In this document: piece after piece, positions 7,160-16,809 of the stretch | How the letters are laid out: each line of letters begins with the position of its first letter | Numbering within the stretch: position 1 is the first letter of the stretch | Source: an uncultured Muribaculaceae bacterium | Lineage (GTDB): Bacteria; Bacteroidota; Bacteroidia; Bacteroidales; Muribaculaceae | Length of the DNA stretch: 64,000 nucleotides | NCBI GenBank assembly: GCA_910587915.1 | Contig: CAJUOB010000002.1 | Location: 1-64,000 of the forward strand | Reading direction: 5' to 3' | Made by a program: the position numbers and the translations under genes | The notes under the pieces: generated by a model | Told to the model about the DNA's origin: nothing | The model's database searches: none | The model's input: the letters and a program-made list of their open reading frames with translations, nothing else

Positions 7160-9202
7160 ATGAGCAAAGAATATAAGCGCACTCTCATCACCACCGCGCT
7201 CCCATACACCAATGGCCCGGTGCACATCGGCCATCTCGCCGGCGTATATGTGCCCGCCGACATCTACGCACGCTATCTCCGCCTTGCCGGCCGCCCCGTG
7301 ACACTCGTCGGCGGCAGCGACGAGCATGGTGTGCCCATCACTCTCAAGGCCCGCGCCGAAGGTGTCACTCCTCAGGACATCGTCGACCGCTACCACGCAC
7401 TCATCAAGGAATCTTTCGAAGGCCTCGGCATATCGTTCGATGTATACTCCCGCACCACATCCGACATCCACGCCGACACTGCATCGGAGTTCTTCCGCCG
7501 CCTATACGAGAACGGCCAGTTCATCGAGAAAGAATCGATGCAGCTCTACGACCCCGAAGCCGGCCAGTTCCTCGCCGACCGCTATGTCACCGGCGAATGT
7601 CCTCATTGCCACAACCCCAAAGCCTACGGCGACCAGTGCGAGGCATGCGGCACATCGCTCAACGCCACCGACCTGATCGACCCGCATAGCGCCATCACCG
7701 GCTCTGTGCCCGAACTCCGTCCCACACGCCATTGGTATCTCCCCCTCGATCGCTGGGAGCCTAATCTGCGCCAGTGGATTCTCGAAGGCCACAAAGAATG
7801 GAAAAGCAACGTCTACGGCCAGTGCAAATCATGGCTCGACATGGGTCTGCAGCCACGTGCCGTGAGCCGCGACCTGTCGTGGGGTGTACCCGTTCCCGTC
7901 GAAGGCGCCGAAGGCAAGGTCCTCTACGTGTGGTTCGATGCTCCTATCGGCTATATATCCAACACCAAGGAGCTTTATCCCGACAGCTGGGAAACTTGGT
8001 GGAAAGATCCCGAGACACGCATCATCAACTTCATCGGCAAGGACAATATCGTATTCCACTGCATTGTCTTCCCTGCCATGCTCATGGCCTACGGCGACAA
8101 TTTCCAGCTCCCCGACAATGTGCCCGCCAATGAGTTCCTCAATCTCGAAGGCGACAAGATATCCACATCGCGCAACTGGGCTGTATGGCTCCACGAATAC
8201 CTCGCCGACTTCCCCGGCAAACAGGACGTGCTACGATACGTGCTCACCGCAAACGCTCCCGAGACCAAGGACAACGACTTCACTTGGCGCGACTTCCAGG
8301 CCCGCAACAACAATGAGCTCGTGGCAATCCTCGGCAACTTTATCAACCGCGTGGTTGTCCTCACCCACAAATACTTCGACGGTGTGGTTCCGGCCGAAGG
8401 AACCCTCGAGCCAATTGATGAAGCACTCTTTGCCGAAATGGCCGAACTGAAAAATTCGCTCACCGAAAACCTCGAGACATTCCACTTCCGCGAGGCGCTC
8501 AAGGATGCAATGGCATTCGCACGTGCCGGAAATAAATACCTGCAGGAAACAGAGCCCTGGAAAGTATGGAAAGAAAATCCCGCCCGCGTGGCAACCGTGC
8601 TCAACGTCTGCGTGCAGGTATGCGCTTCGCTCGCTGTGGTCATGGAGCCTTTCATGCCTTTCATGAGCGAAAAACTGTCGGCCATTCTCGCACTCGGCAA
8701 GCTCGACTGGAACATGGTCGGCGCACGCCCGGTGGCAGCCGGTACTCTCCTCGGCAAGCCCGAATTCCTGTTCGAGAAAATCGACGATGCCACAATCCAG
8801 GCCCAGGTCGACCGACTTGTCAACACCAAGCGCGAGAACGAAATCCGCAATTTCAAACCCGCACCCGTACAATCCGAAATCAGCATCGATGACTTCGGTA
8901 AGGTCGATCTCCGTGTAGGTACTGTCCTCACATGCGAGCGCGTCAAGAAAGCCGACAAGCTCCTCAAATTCAGCATCGACGACGGCACCGGCACTCCCCG
9001 CACCATAGTATCGGGTATTGCCAAGCACTATGAGCCCGAGGCTCTTGTAGGTAAGCAGGTGATCTTCGTCGCCAACCTCGCACCTGCGAAAATTCGCGGC
9101 ATCGAGTCGCAAGGCATGATTCTATCAGCCCTCAATGCCGACGGCAGTCTCGTGGTCGCAGCACCATCAGCCGACGTTTCTGCCGGAGCACAGGTAAAAT
9201 AA
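7160..9202 (+). CDS. metG: Methionyl-tRNA synthetase
   Basis: Charges tRNA-Met with methionine in the cytosol. The protein has 680 residues and the full class Ia layout: PYTNGPVHIGHLAG (HIGH motif, about 15-28), a zinc knuckle CPHCHNPKAYGDQCEACG (about 145-162), the KISTS form of the KMSKS loop (GDKISTSRNWAVW, about 330-345), an anticodon-binding helical domain, and a C-terminal tRNA-binding (Trbp111-like) domain from about 570 (DFGKVDLRVGTV). The KISTS variant is normal for Bacteroidetes. It is monocistronic, with a promoter before it and a strong terminator after it. Confidence 0.97.
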   Translation: MSKEYKRTLITTALPYTNGPVHIGHLAGVYVPADIYARYLRLAGRPVTLVGGSDEHGVPITLKARAEGVTPQDIVDRYHALIKESFEGLGISFDVYSRTTSDIHADTASEFFRRLYENGQFIEKESMQLYDPEAGQFLADRYVTGECPHCHNPKAYGDQCEACGTSLNATDLIDPHSAITGSVPELRPTRHWYLPLDRWEPNLRQWILEGHKEWKSNVYGQCKSWLDMGLQPRAVSRDLSWGVPVPVEGAEGKVLYVWFDAPIGYISNTKELYPDSWETWWKDPETRIINFIGKDNIVFHCIVFPAMLMAYGDNFQLPDNVPANEFLNLEGDKISTSRNWAVWLHEYLADFPGKQDVLRYVLTANAPETKDNDFTWRDFQARNNNELVAILGNFINRVVVLTHKYFDGVVPAEGTLEPIDEALFAEMAELKNSLTENLETFHFREALKDAMAFARAGNKYLQETEPWKVWKENPARVATVLNVCVQVCASLAVVMEPFMPFMSEKLSAILALGKLDWNMVGARPVAAGTLLGKPEFLFEKIDDATIQAQVDRLVNTKRENEIRNFKPAPVQSEISIDDFGKVDLRVGTVLTCERVKKADKLLKFSIDDGTGTPRTIVSGIAKHYEPEALVGKQVIFVANLAPAKIRGIESQGMILSALNADGSLVVAAPSADVSAGAQVK

Positions 9203-9221
9203 CATCAAACTCACTGATACA

Positions 9222-9265
9222 ATGCGGGCTGAGGGCTATATCGACTCTCAGCCCGCATGTTTTTT
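9222..9265 (+). terminator. metG terminator
   Basis: Perfect 12-bp stem ATGCGGGCTGAG / CTCAGCCCGCAT (9222-9233, 9247-9258) followed by GTTTTTT. Confidence 0.9.
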
Positions 9266-9308
9266 CGAGGGTTTACCCGCATACCATTGTGCTTTTATCA
9301 TTTTTTTG

Positions 9309-9318
9309 TAAATTTGCA
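9309..9318 (+). promoter_or_regulatory. ansA promoter -7 box
   Basis: TAAATTTGCA, 61 nt before the ansA start codon, in an AT-rich stretch after the metG terminator. Confidence 0.65.
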
Positions 9319-9379
9319 GATTCAAGAACTATACTTCTAACCTCTTAAACAAAGCTCTCGACGCTCGTCAGTTCCCTCG

Positions 9380-10423
9380 ATGAAGCCAAAAATACTCATA
9401 GTCTATACAGGAGGCACCATCGGCATGATCGAAGACCCGGTCAGCAAGGCTCTCCGCCCTTTCAATTTCGACCATTTGATAGAAAATGTGCCGAAAGTGA
9501 AAATGCTTGATTATGAAATCGACCACATTCAGTTCGCTCAGCCTATCGACTCTTCCGACATGAATGTGGACCATTGGGACCAAATATGCCATGCTATCGC
9601 CGACAACTACGATAACTACGACGGTTTTGTAATCCTGCACGGCACCGACACCATGGCCTACACGGCATCGGCCCTGTCGTTCATGCTCGAAAACCTGCAT
9701 AAACCGGTCATTATCACAGGTTCTCAGCTTCCTATTGGCGAAGTGCGCACCGATGGCGAAGAAAACCTCATCACTGCGCTCCAGATTGCCGCCGACCGCG
9801 ATATCGACGGCAAGCCAACAGTACGCGAAGTGGCCATCCTATTCGAAAACTATCTATGGCGTGGAAATCGCTCAACCAAGCGAAGCGCCGACAATTTCAA
9901 TGCTTTCAAGAGCAACAACTACCCCGAGCTCGCCAAGATAGGACTGGGCATACAGTTCAACCGCGACGTGCTCCACAAAGTCTCCGAAGAGAAGCCCCTC
10001 ATACCGCACTACACTCTCGACACCAACGTGATGCCCGTCGATCTGTTCCCGGGCCTGAACCAGAATGTGCTTCGCCATCAGCTGTTCACTCCCGGAGTCA
10101 AAGGCATAGTGCTCCGCACCTACGGTGCCGGCAACGCACCCACATCACCATGGTTTGTCGAAACAGTCCGCGAGTGCATTGCCAGTGGACGTGTCATTCT
10201 CAATGTCACACAATGCGTCAATGGCGGAGTGCACCCCAAGCGTTATGTCGCCGGCAACATCCTCTCGGAAACAGGCGTCATTTCCGGAGGCGACCTCACA
10301 TTCGAGGCCGCTATTACCAAAATGATGTTCCTGTTCGGACAGGGATACGATGCAAAGGAAGTCGGCGAACGCCTTACCAAGTCTATAGCGGGCGAAATGA
10401 GTCCGATGCGCAATATCGAATGA
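9380..10423 (+). CDS. ansA: Type I (cytoplasmic) L-asparaginase
   Basis: Hydrolyses asparagine to aspartate and ammonia. The protein has 347 residues and no signal peptide, so it is the cytoplasmic type I form. The first catalytic threonine sits in IVYTGGTIGM (about 7-16) and the second in VILHGTDTMAYTASALSFML (about 87-106, HGTDT motif); the IITGSQLPIGEVRTDGE segment completes the active site. Its stop codon overlaps the start of the next gene (ATGA), so the two are probably cotranscribed. It has its own promoter upstream. Confidence 0.93.
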   Translation: MKPKILIVYTGGTIGMIEDPVSKALRPFNFDHLIENVPKVKMLDYEIDHIQFAQPIDSSDMNVDHWDQICHAIADNYDNYDGFVILHGTDTMAYTASALSFMLENLHKPVIITGSQLPIGEVRTDGEENLITALQIAADRDIDGKPTVREVAILFENYLWRGNRSTKRSADNFNAFKSNNYPELAKIGLGIQFNRDVLHKVSEEKPLIPHYTLDTNVMPVDLFPGLNQNVLRHQLFTPGVKGIVLRTYGAGNAPTSPWFVETVRECIASGRVILNVTQCVNGGVHPKRYVAGNILSETGVISGGDLTFEAAITKMMFLFGQGYDAKEVGERLTKSIAGEMSPMRNIE

Positions 10424-10746
10424 ACAGGTTACTTGCCATAATAATTCTGCTCATCTCAGCTGCCGGTGCCAATGTGGCATTGGCCGACACCCGCACGCCA
10501 CTATGGGAAACCGTCGAAGTCCACGATGAAGTGCCCGGCTCCGTCAACGATCCCATCGAGGTCGAAACCCGCGACAAAAAAATATATATCACCACCACGC
10601 GCCCGGTCGAAGTGAGCGTGTACACCATCTTAGGCCAGCTCATCACCAAGCGCAAAATCGCACCCGGCACTGTCCGGCTAACACTCGGCACACGCGGAGT
10701 CTACATTCTAAAAACAGAAACTACCACACGCCGAATAAATCTTTAG
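10420..10746 (+). CDS. Small secreted protein with T9SS-like C-terminal domain
   Basis: A 108-residue exported protein. The ATG overlaps the ansA stop (ATGA), giving MNRLLAIIILLISAAGANVALA as signal peptide. The mature 86 residues are mostly one beta-rich unit (VEVSVYTILGQLITKRKI, then GVYILKTETTTRRINL) that closely resembles the C-terminal sorting domain of type IX secretion cargo, here with almost no cargo in front. An in-frame reading extends far upstream but lies inside ansA in another frame and is not used. Function unknown; it may be a truncated cargo or a small surface protein. Confidence 0.7.
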   Translation: MNRLLAIIILLISAAGANVALADTRTPLWETVEVHDEVPGSVNDPIEVETRDKKIYITTTRPVEVSVYTILGQLITKRKIAPGTVRLTLGTRGVYILKTETTTRRINL

Positions 10747-10790
10747 CACCCTTTCGTGCGTTATTAATCAAAGACCGCTTCCGTCCCCGC

Positions 10791-10892
10791 ATGACATCAA
10801 CTATCGAAATCCATACTACAGAGGGGGCCGGTAGCACACGTTCAACTATCAACCGCGGCATATCCTGCCGCGACATCACTATCCCGACATGA
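10791..10892 (+). CDS. Possible 33-residue leader ORF ahead of dut
   Basis: A short ORF (MTSTIEIHTTEG start) fills most of the gap before dut and ends with TGA overlapping the dut ATG (ATGA), as in the other couplings of this run. Family and conservation are unknown, so it may be chance or a coupling leader. Confidence 0.25.
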   Translation: MTSTIEIHTTEGAGSTRSTINRGISCRDITIPT

Positions 10893-11338
10893 GCTTCAAT
10901 ACCGTCTCCATACAAGTAGTCAACACTTCCGGCAACCCGCTTCCGTTCTACGCCACACCATCGGCCGCAGGCATGGACGTACGGGCAAGTCTCGCCTCTC
11001 CGGTAACCATAGCACCCGGCAAACGGGCGCTTATTCCCACCGGCCTGCGTGTAGCCATACCCGACGGCTACGAGATGCAGCTCCGCCCACGCAGCGGCCT
11101 TGCTCTCAAGAATGGAATAACCCTGCTCAATACCCCCGGGACCATCGATGCTGACTACCGTGGTGAGATTGGCGTCATTCTCGCTAATCTTGGCGACGAG
11201 GACTTCACCGTAACCGATGGCGACAGAATATGCCAGGCAGTGATAGCACCTGTGGTACATGCATGCTGGATAGAATGTGAATCTCTCGACGAAACCGAGC
11301 GAGCCGACGGAGGTTTCGGCCACAGCGGCGTAAAATAA
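10889..11338 (+). CDS. dut: dUTP diphosphatase
   Basis: Hydrolyses dUTP to dUMP and PPi, keeping uracil out of DNA and feeding dTMP synthesis. The 149 residues carry all five trimeric dUTPase motifs: AAGMDVRA (1), RPRSGLALKNG (2), NTPGTIDADYRGEIGV (3, with the catalytic Asp), GDRICQAVIAP (4) and the C-terminal GGFGHSG (5). It stands in a same-strand run with the TPR, DUF4292 and EnvC-like genes, and the TPR gene starts 10 nt after its stop. Confidence 0.95.
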   Translation: MSFNTVSIQVVNTSGNPLPFYATPSAAGMDVRASLASPVTIAPGKRALIPTGLRVAIPDGYEMQLRPRSGLALKNGITLLNTPGTIDADYRGEIGVILANLGDEDFTVTDGDRICQAVIAPVVHACWIECESLDETERADGGFGHSGVK

Positions 11339-11348
11339 AAGCCCCGAT

Positions 11349-13154
11349 ATGAATAGAACACACACATCATATATAGTAGCGCTGCTCCTTAGCGCCGGTA
11401 CACTGCTGACTTTCGCAGCAAAACCGGCCGACCCATCCGACGCCGACAAACGAAAAGCGGAATACATTTTTCTCGAAGCCGCCGACGCATATACCGACAA
11501 CCGCTTCGACGACTACTTCATGCTCCTGCGCCGGGCCGCCTCGCTCGATCCCGGCGACCCATTCATAGCAGGCGCTCTCGCCGAAATTCAACTCGCCAAC
11601 AGCACAAGCGACTCCACCACCATGGAGACAGCCTACGAGGCTCTCCGCCAACGATGGCTCGCCAACCCTTCCGATGAAAACAATGCCACCGTATTCGCTT
11701 CCGTTGCCAAAAGTGCCGGACGAATCGACGATGTCATATACGTATGGCAGACTCTCGACAGCCTGCTCCCGGGCCGCACCGATCCTGCCATGAATCTGGC
11801 CGGCTCGCTCGTTGCACGCGGCGCAGTTAAAGCCGATACTGCCGACCTCAACCGCGCTCTCGGCATCTACAACCGGCTTCAGGCAGGCCTAAAAGGCAAC
11901 GTGCAGCTATCCTCGCGCAAGATTCAGGCATTTGCATCCAAGGCCGACACCGCTGCGATCATAGCGGAAATAAAACAACTGTACGCCGATGCACCCGCCG
12001 ATATTCAGGCAGCTCTCTACATCGGGTCGGTCTACACGTCTCTATCCATGCCCGACTCGGCCATGAGATATCTCGACCGCGCTTGCGAAATCGATTCCAC
12101 CAACGGATTCGTATACCTCACACGCGCATCGTTCTTCCAGACTCAAGGCGACAGCGCCGCCTACGATCGCGAGGTATTCCGCGCTCTCGAATCGCCCGAA
12201 CTCGAGTTCGGCCCCAAATTCGAGCTACTCTCCGACTATGTCATAAAGTTATATGCCGACACAACCCTGCGACCCCGAATCGACCACATGTTCGAGGTAC
12301 TTCAGGATGTCAACCCCGGCGAAGGAGTGCTCCATGCATTCTACGGCGACTACAAAGCAACTATCGGCGACCTCGCCGGAGCTGCCGAACAGTACAGCTA
12401 CAGCATCGATCTCGAGCCCGAAAACGAGAACGCATGGCAGAATCTCACATCGACCTATGCCCAGCTCGAAGATGTGGAGCACATGGCCGAAACAGCCCAG
12501 AAAGCAGTCCACCGCTTCCCTGCCAACCCATACTTCGCATTCTCGGCTGCATCGGCACTCTCTCAGCTCAAAAAGACCGACGAAGCACTGCAGACCCTCG
12601 ATACCATCAATACCGACATGCTCGATCCCAAAGTCCTGTCGCTGCTCTACAGCACGCGGGGCGACATTCTCTACTCCATCGAGCAGGCCGACAGCGCATT
12701 CGCCAACTATAACAAGGCCATAAAACTCAATCCCGAAAATTTCATGGCCATGAACAATGCCGCATACTACATGAGCGAGAAAGGTGTCGACCTCGACAAC
12801 GCCGAACTGTATGCATCCATCGCAACAGCCTCTGATCCCGAGAATGTGACATTTCTCGACACTCACGCATGGGTAATGTTCAAGAAAAAAGAATACAAGC
12901 AGGCCCGCGAGATCATGGATAAGGCTTTAAAAATCAGCGGCATCATCGAAGGCGACGACAATACCTCGAACGAAGAGCCGGTCGATGAGCAAAACAAACC
13001 CTCGGCAGAAATCTACGACCACGCCGGCGACATCTATTTCATGAGCGGCGACCATGCCGAGGCCGTCGAATTCTGGAAAGAAGCACTCAAACTCGATCCC
13101 GAAAATGAAGCGATTAAGAAAAAAGTGACACATCGCACATATTTCTTCGAATGA
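11349..13154 (+). CDS. Exported tetratricopeptide-repeat protein
   Basis: Protein of 601 residues with an N-terminal signal peptide (hydrophobic IVALLLSAGTLLTFAA, cut near AAKPA), so it acts in the periplasm or at the outer membrane. The rest is helical TPR repeats; clear units include AEQYSYSIDLEPENENAWQN, ANYNKAIKLNPENFMAMNNA and AVEFWKEALKLDPENEA. TPR arrays bind partner proteins; there is no enzyme motif. Its last bases overlap the DUF4292 lipoprotein gene (ATGA). This TPR-DUF4292 pair with a downstream M23-like gene recurs in Bacteroidales, which suggests a shared envelope task. Confidence 0.85.
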   Translation: MNRTHTSYIVALLLSAGTLLTFAAKPADPSDADKRKAEYIFLEAADAYTDNRFDDYFMLLRRAASLDPGDPFIAGALAEIQLANSTSDSTTMETAYEALRQRWLANPSDENNATVFASVAKSAGRIDDVIYVWQTLDSLLPGRTDPAMNLAGSLVARGAVKADTADLNRALGIYNRLQAGLKGNVQLSSRKIQAFASKADTAAIIAEIKQLYADAPADIQAALYIGSVYTSLSMPDSAMRYLDRACEIDSTNGFVYLTRASFFQTQGDSAAYDREVFRALESPELEFGPKFELLSDYVIKLYADTTLRPRIDHMFEVLQDVNPGEGVLHAFYGDYKATIGDLAGAAEQYSYSIDLEPENENAWQNLTSTYAQLEDVEHMAETAQKAVHRFPANPYFAFSAASALSQLKKTDEALQTLDTINTDMLDPKVLSLLYSTRGDILYSIEQADSAFANYNKAIKLNPENFMAMNNAAYYMSEKGVDLDNAELYASIATASDPENVTFLDTHAWVMFKKKEYKQAREIMDKALKISGIIEGDDNTSNEEPVDEQNKPSAEIYDHAGDIYFMSGDHAEAVEFWKEALKLDPENEAIKKKVTHRTYFFE

Positions 13155-14035
13155 CAATGAAAAAATCAACAATAAGAATAAGCGCATGCTTGTGCATGCT
13201 CGTAGTACTGCTGCTCATGTCATCGTGCGGTAGCAAAAAGAACACCTCCCACTCACAGTACACTCCCGAAACCGAAACCACTGCCGACCCTCTTGTCGAA
13301 GCATACTCATCGATGGCAGCGTCCTACAAGCCATGGCAAAATATGCAGGCATCGGTCAAACTCGAGCTCGTACAACCCAAGAAACTATCCATCAGCGGAA
13401 AAGCCACCATGGTCTATGGCAAGTCGGTGTACCTGTCGCTACGCTTCCTTGGCATGGAGCTAGGCCAGATATACGTCGATTCCGACTCCATATACATCAC
13501 TTCGAAACTGCAGCGCATGGCCTATGTCGAAGCCATGAGCGTTTTCACAAAATCATTCGGATTCACCCTCGAAGACGTGCAGAGCATGCTCCTCGGCCAG
13601 GCTTTCGTACCGGGCAAAGGCACAGCCGGAATGAACACACGCCGTGACTTCAAACTCGACCAGGGCTCTGAAGCCGGGACTTGGAGACTGATTCCTGTCG
13701 ACACACCCTCTAAAGTCGACTGGTACTTCGAAGGCTCGATGCCAGATACCGCATCCGGCCTTCAGGCCATCATCGACGCCCTCGTGGTAAGACCCGCATC
13801 CATGTCGCCACTATCGGCCACATTCGCCAAGCCAGTCGACACCGGTGCCGGTATCGCTGCATCGGAAGTGAGCATGTCGGCCACAGTCAGCAAGAAAGCA
13901 CTCAAAGTCAACGTCATATGGAGTCTCCAGAAAGCCGAGTGGAATAAAGGTGTCACATCTTCGGCCCCAACCATACCTGCGAGCTACACTCGCCTCACCA
14001 CCACCGGATTGATCAATCTTCTTAAGAAACTGTAA
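13151..14035 (+). CDS. DUF4292 lipoprotein
   Basis: Lipoprotein of 294 residues: the signal sequence ends in LLLMSSCGSKK, with the lipobox Cys at about residue 26. The mature part fits DUF4292, a beta-rich fold resembling LolA/LolB-type lipid-binding proteins (MQASVKLELVQPKKLSISGK, then SLRFLGMELGQIYVDSDSIY). It is coupled to the upstream TPR gene by ATGA overlap and followed 15 nt later by an EnvC-like gene. A part in lipoprotein or lipid handling at the envelope is an inference from fold and context. Confidence 0.8.
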   Translation: MTMKKSTIRISACLCMLVVLLLMSSCGSKKNTSHSQYTPETETTADPLVEAYSSMAASYKPWQNMQASVKLELVQPKKLSISGKATMVYGKSVYLSLRFLGMELGQIYVDSDSIYITSKLQRMAYVEAMSVFTKSFGFTLEDVQSMLLGQAFVPGKGTAGMNTRRDFKLDQGSEAGTWRLIPVDTPSKVDWYFEGSMPDTASGLQAIIDALVVRPASMSPLSATFAKPVDTGAGIAASEVSMSATVSKKALKVNVIWSLQKAEWNKGVTSSAPTIPASYTRLTTTGLINLLKKL

Positions 14036-14050
14036 ACCTGCCGTCCTGCA

Positions 14051-15349
14051 ATGCGCCGAATTATCATACTGCTCATCACCGCATTCCTTCTGCTGCCAAT
14101 GGCATACCCACGCCGTACGGCAAAGGATATCCGGCGCGAACGTCAGGCTACCGAAAGCAAAATCAAAAATACAAAACGGCAGATTTCAACAAATACCGAC
14201 GAGACTCGCCGCGAACTCAACCGCCTCACATCGCTGCAGGGCGACATCCGAGCCAACGATGTCCGCATTGCAACCCTATCAAAGCGCAACGACTCATTGC
14301 GGCACAGGATTTCGGCACTCACCGACAGCGTTGAGACCACTTCGGCCAAAGTCGACAGGCTACGTCGGTCAAGGGCGGCCTCCCTGCGGGCTGTGCGCCG
14401 ACAGAGGCAGACTGCCGGGTCGACAACGGCATTTCTTTTCTCATCGTCATCATTCCGCCAGGCCATGCGCAGGGCTTCCTATCTGCGCGATCTTGCCCGT
14501 TGGCAGGACAGCTCGGCCACTACTCTCGCCCGCGAGGTAAAGATACTTCAGGAGCGGCGCACACAGCTCGACTCCGCATCGTCAATACTGAAAGCAAGCA
14601 TCGCGGCCCTATCGGAAGAACGTCTTTTGCTCGAGCAGAATAGCCGCGAGGCCAAAGCAGTGGTCGCCTCGCTCAAACGCCAGGGGCGTAATCTCACCAA
14701 AGTGCTCACCGAGCAACAGAGGCAGGCCGAAAAACTCGACCGAGAGCTAAATCGCCTCATCGAGGAAGAAGCCCGCAAAGCCGCCGAAGAGGCCCGGCGT
14801 AAAAAAGAGCAGGAAGAAGCCAAGGCGCGCCGACGGAAGCAACAGGAAAGCCAAGACAAACCCGCCGAAAAACCGGCACCCAAACCCGATCGGAAGCCAG
14901 AACCTCGTCCTGCCCCCGCAGCCCCCGGAACACCATTCGCATCTATGAAAGGCAAGCTGCCCATGCCCCTCGACCGTGCGGCCACCGTCGCCGTTCCATT
15001 CGGGTTGCAGACACATGCCGAATACTCTAAAGTGAAGATGCAGAACAACGGCATCGACCTCGAGACCCAGGCAGGGGCTTCGGCCCGTGCCGTGCACGAA
15101 GGAACTGTGTCGATGGTCATCGTCATGGAAGGCTACCACAATGTGGTGCTCGTGCGCCATGGCGAATACCTAACTGTATACGCGGGTCTCGCAGATCTTG
15201 CCGTGAGAAAAGGTCAGCACGTGGCGGCCGGCGACCGTCTCGGCACAGTCTTTGTGGACCATAGCGACTCCGACCGCACCCGACTGCACTTCGAGGTACG
15301 TCACGAAAAAGAAAAGCTCGATCCGGCCCTATGGCTCCGACTCCGCTGA
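14051..15349 (+). CDS. EnvC-like murein hydrolase activator (degenerate M23)
   Basis: Periplasmic protein of 432 residues. It has a signal peptide, a long coiled coil (about 22-250, rich in Arg, Glu, Leu), a Lys/Pro linker (EKPAPKPDRKPEPRPAP) and a C-terminal LytM/M23 domain (about 300-432). In active M23 peptidases the metal ligands are HxxxD and HxH; here the first is NNGIDLETQAG and the second YAGLADL, so His residues are replaced while the fold (VLVRHGEYLTVYAGL, LHFEVRHEKEKLDP) stays. This is the pattern of EnvC, which activates amidases during cell separation. The flippase gene begins inside its last codons. Confidence 0.85.
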   Translation: MRRIIILLITAFLLLPMAYPRRTAKDIRRERQATESKIKNTKRQISTNTDETRRELNRLTSLQGDIRANDVRIATLSKRNDSLRHRISALTDSVETTSAKVDRLRRSRAASLRAVRRQRQTAGSTTAFLFSSSSFRQAMRRASYLRDLARWQDSSATTLAREVKILQERRTQLDSASSILKASIAALSEERLLLEQNSREAKAVVASLKRQGRNLTKVLTEQQRQAEKLDRELNRLIEEEARKAAEEARRKKEQEEAKARRRKQQESQDKPAEKPAPKPDRKPEPRPAPAAPGTPFASMKGKLPMPLDRAATVAVPFGLQTHAEYSKVKMQNNGIDLETQAGASARAVHEGTVSMVIVMEGYHNVVLVRHGEYLTVYAGLADLAVRKGQHVAAGDRLGTVFVDHSDSDRTRLHFEVRHEKEKLDPALWLRLR

Positions 15350-16782
15350 AATCCAAGCGCCCTCTCCCGGCGGCAACCACGCGCGTCATCAAAGCGCTGA
15401 GCTTGTTCTCCGGCGTGCAGGCAGTGGGCATTATTGTGTCTATAGTCCGCACCAAGCTCGTTGCACTGTGGATAGGCACCACCGGCGTAGGCCTGCTGAG
15501 TCTATACTCATTGGCCATGCAGCTCATAGCCACCGCCACGCAGTTCAACATCAACCAGAGCGCCGTCCGCGACATATCCCGCTCCCAGACCGACGATGCC
15601 CGCACCACTGCCGTAGCCATGATACGCCGCATAGCCATTGTACTCGGCATAGGCGGAGCCCTCCTCACCATGGCCTTGTCGCCTCTGCTCAGCATCATAG
15701 TATTCGGCGATACCACCCACACCATCCCATTCCTCATCTTAGCTTCGTTATTGCCGTTGATGGCCGTCACAGCTGCCGAGAACGCCATCATGCAAGGCTA
15801 CCAACGGCTGTCGGCACTCGCACGGAGCACCCTGTTGGGAGCCATAGCCGGCACAGCCATCGCTATTCCGCTATACTACTTTTTCAGGATAAACGCCATA
15901 GTGCCTGTGCTGGTCATCTTCGCCGCAGCCAATTGTATCTTCGTACTCATCTACGGGGTCCGCGCACCAAGAAAGACGCAAATATCCACCGCCGAGGCAT
16001 TCCGCCGGGGCAAACCCATGCTCAAACTTGGCACCTACCTCACCACAAGCACCCTGGCCGGTCTTGGCGCCACATATATATTCATGGTATTCCTCAACCG
16101 TTACTACGGCCAAAGCACCGTCGGACTCTTCAATGCAGGCTCCACACTCCTCAACAGCTACGTAGGCATCATCTTCACCGCCATTGCCATGGAATTCTAT
16201 CCACGGCTCGCAAAGGCGGCTTCATCGAAGCTACGCACAGCCACCATCGTGAGCCACGAAGCGTCCATGGCACTCGCCGTCGTCGCGCCGGTCATTGTTG
16301 TGGTGATATGCTGCGGCGACCTCATCATGGACATACTGTACTCATCGGGGTTCAGCCCGGCCAAACCCTTCGTGGCCATAGGCATAATAGCCATGGCGCT
16401 CCGTGCTCCGGCCTGGTGCATGGCCTATACCATGATAGCCAAGGGCGACGGTCGCACCTACATGCTCACCGAGTGCGCCAGCGCCATTGCATACCTCGTG
16501 TTCAACACCATTCTCTTCGGTGCGTTCGGATTCCGTGGCCTGGGCGTGGCCTATTTCCTGTGGTATGCCGTCTACACAGCCATAGTATATACCGTCTACA
16601 CCCGTCGATACCGCATGCGCCTTGCACCGGCGATACCCATGCAGATGGCCGTGACAATGGCAATAGCCCTTGCAACCCTACTCCTCGACCACTATATAGG
16701 AGGCTGGCTCTCTCTAGCAGTAATGCTCCCGCTATCGCTATTATTGCCAATCATAAAATTCAAAAACAGGAGAAGCAACTGA
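15331..16782 (+). CDS. Polysaccharide flippase (Wzx/MATE-like)
   Basis: Inner-membrane transporter of 483 residues with about 12-14 hydrophobic segments, of the oligosaccharide flippase/O-antigen translocase family. Such proteins flip lipid-linked glycans to the periplasm. The N-terminal TRVIKALSLFSGVQAVG and LVALWIGTTGVGLLSLYSL segments are typical. The start overlaps the EnvC-like gene by 19 nt, and no glycosyltransferase cluster follows, so this stand-alone flippase may serve an envelope glycan made elsewhere. The substrate cannot be inferred. Confidence 0.8.
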   Translation: MAPTPLKSKRPLPAATTRVIKALSLFSGVQAVGIIVSIVRTKLVALWIGTTGVGLLSLYSLAMQLIATATQFNINQSAVRDISRSQTDDARTTAVAMIRRIAIVLGIGGALLTMALSPLLSIIVFGDTTHTIPFLILASLLPLMAVTAAENAIMQGYQRLSALARSTLLGAIAGTAIAIPLYYFFRINAIVPVLVIFAAANCIFVLIYGVRAPRKTQISTAEAFRRGKPMLKLGTYLTTSTLAGLGATYIFMVFLNRYYGQSTVGLFNAGSTLLNSYVGIIFTAIAMEFYPRLAKAASSKLRTATIVSHEASMALAVVAPVIVVVICCGDLIMDILYSSGFSPAKPFVAIGIIAMALRAPAWCMAYTMIAKGDGRTYMLTECASAIAYLVFNTILFGAFGFRGLGVAYFLWYAVYTAIVYTVYTRRYRMRLAPAIPMQMAVTMAIALATLLLDHYIGGWLSLAVMLPLSLLLPIIKFKNRRSN

Positions 16783-16809
16783 ACATATCTTGAATTTTAA
16801 GTGTTTCCT

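Noticed and set aside
9856..10419. Upstream extension of the small secreted protein gene
   Set aside because: It runs in another frame inside ansA; the ATGA overlap and signal peptide define the start at 10420.
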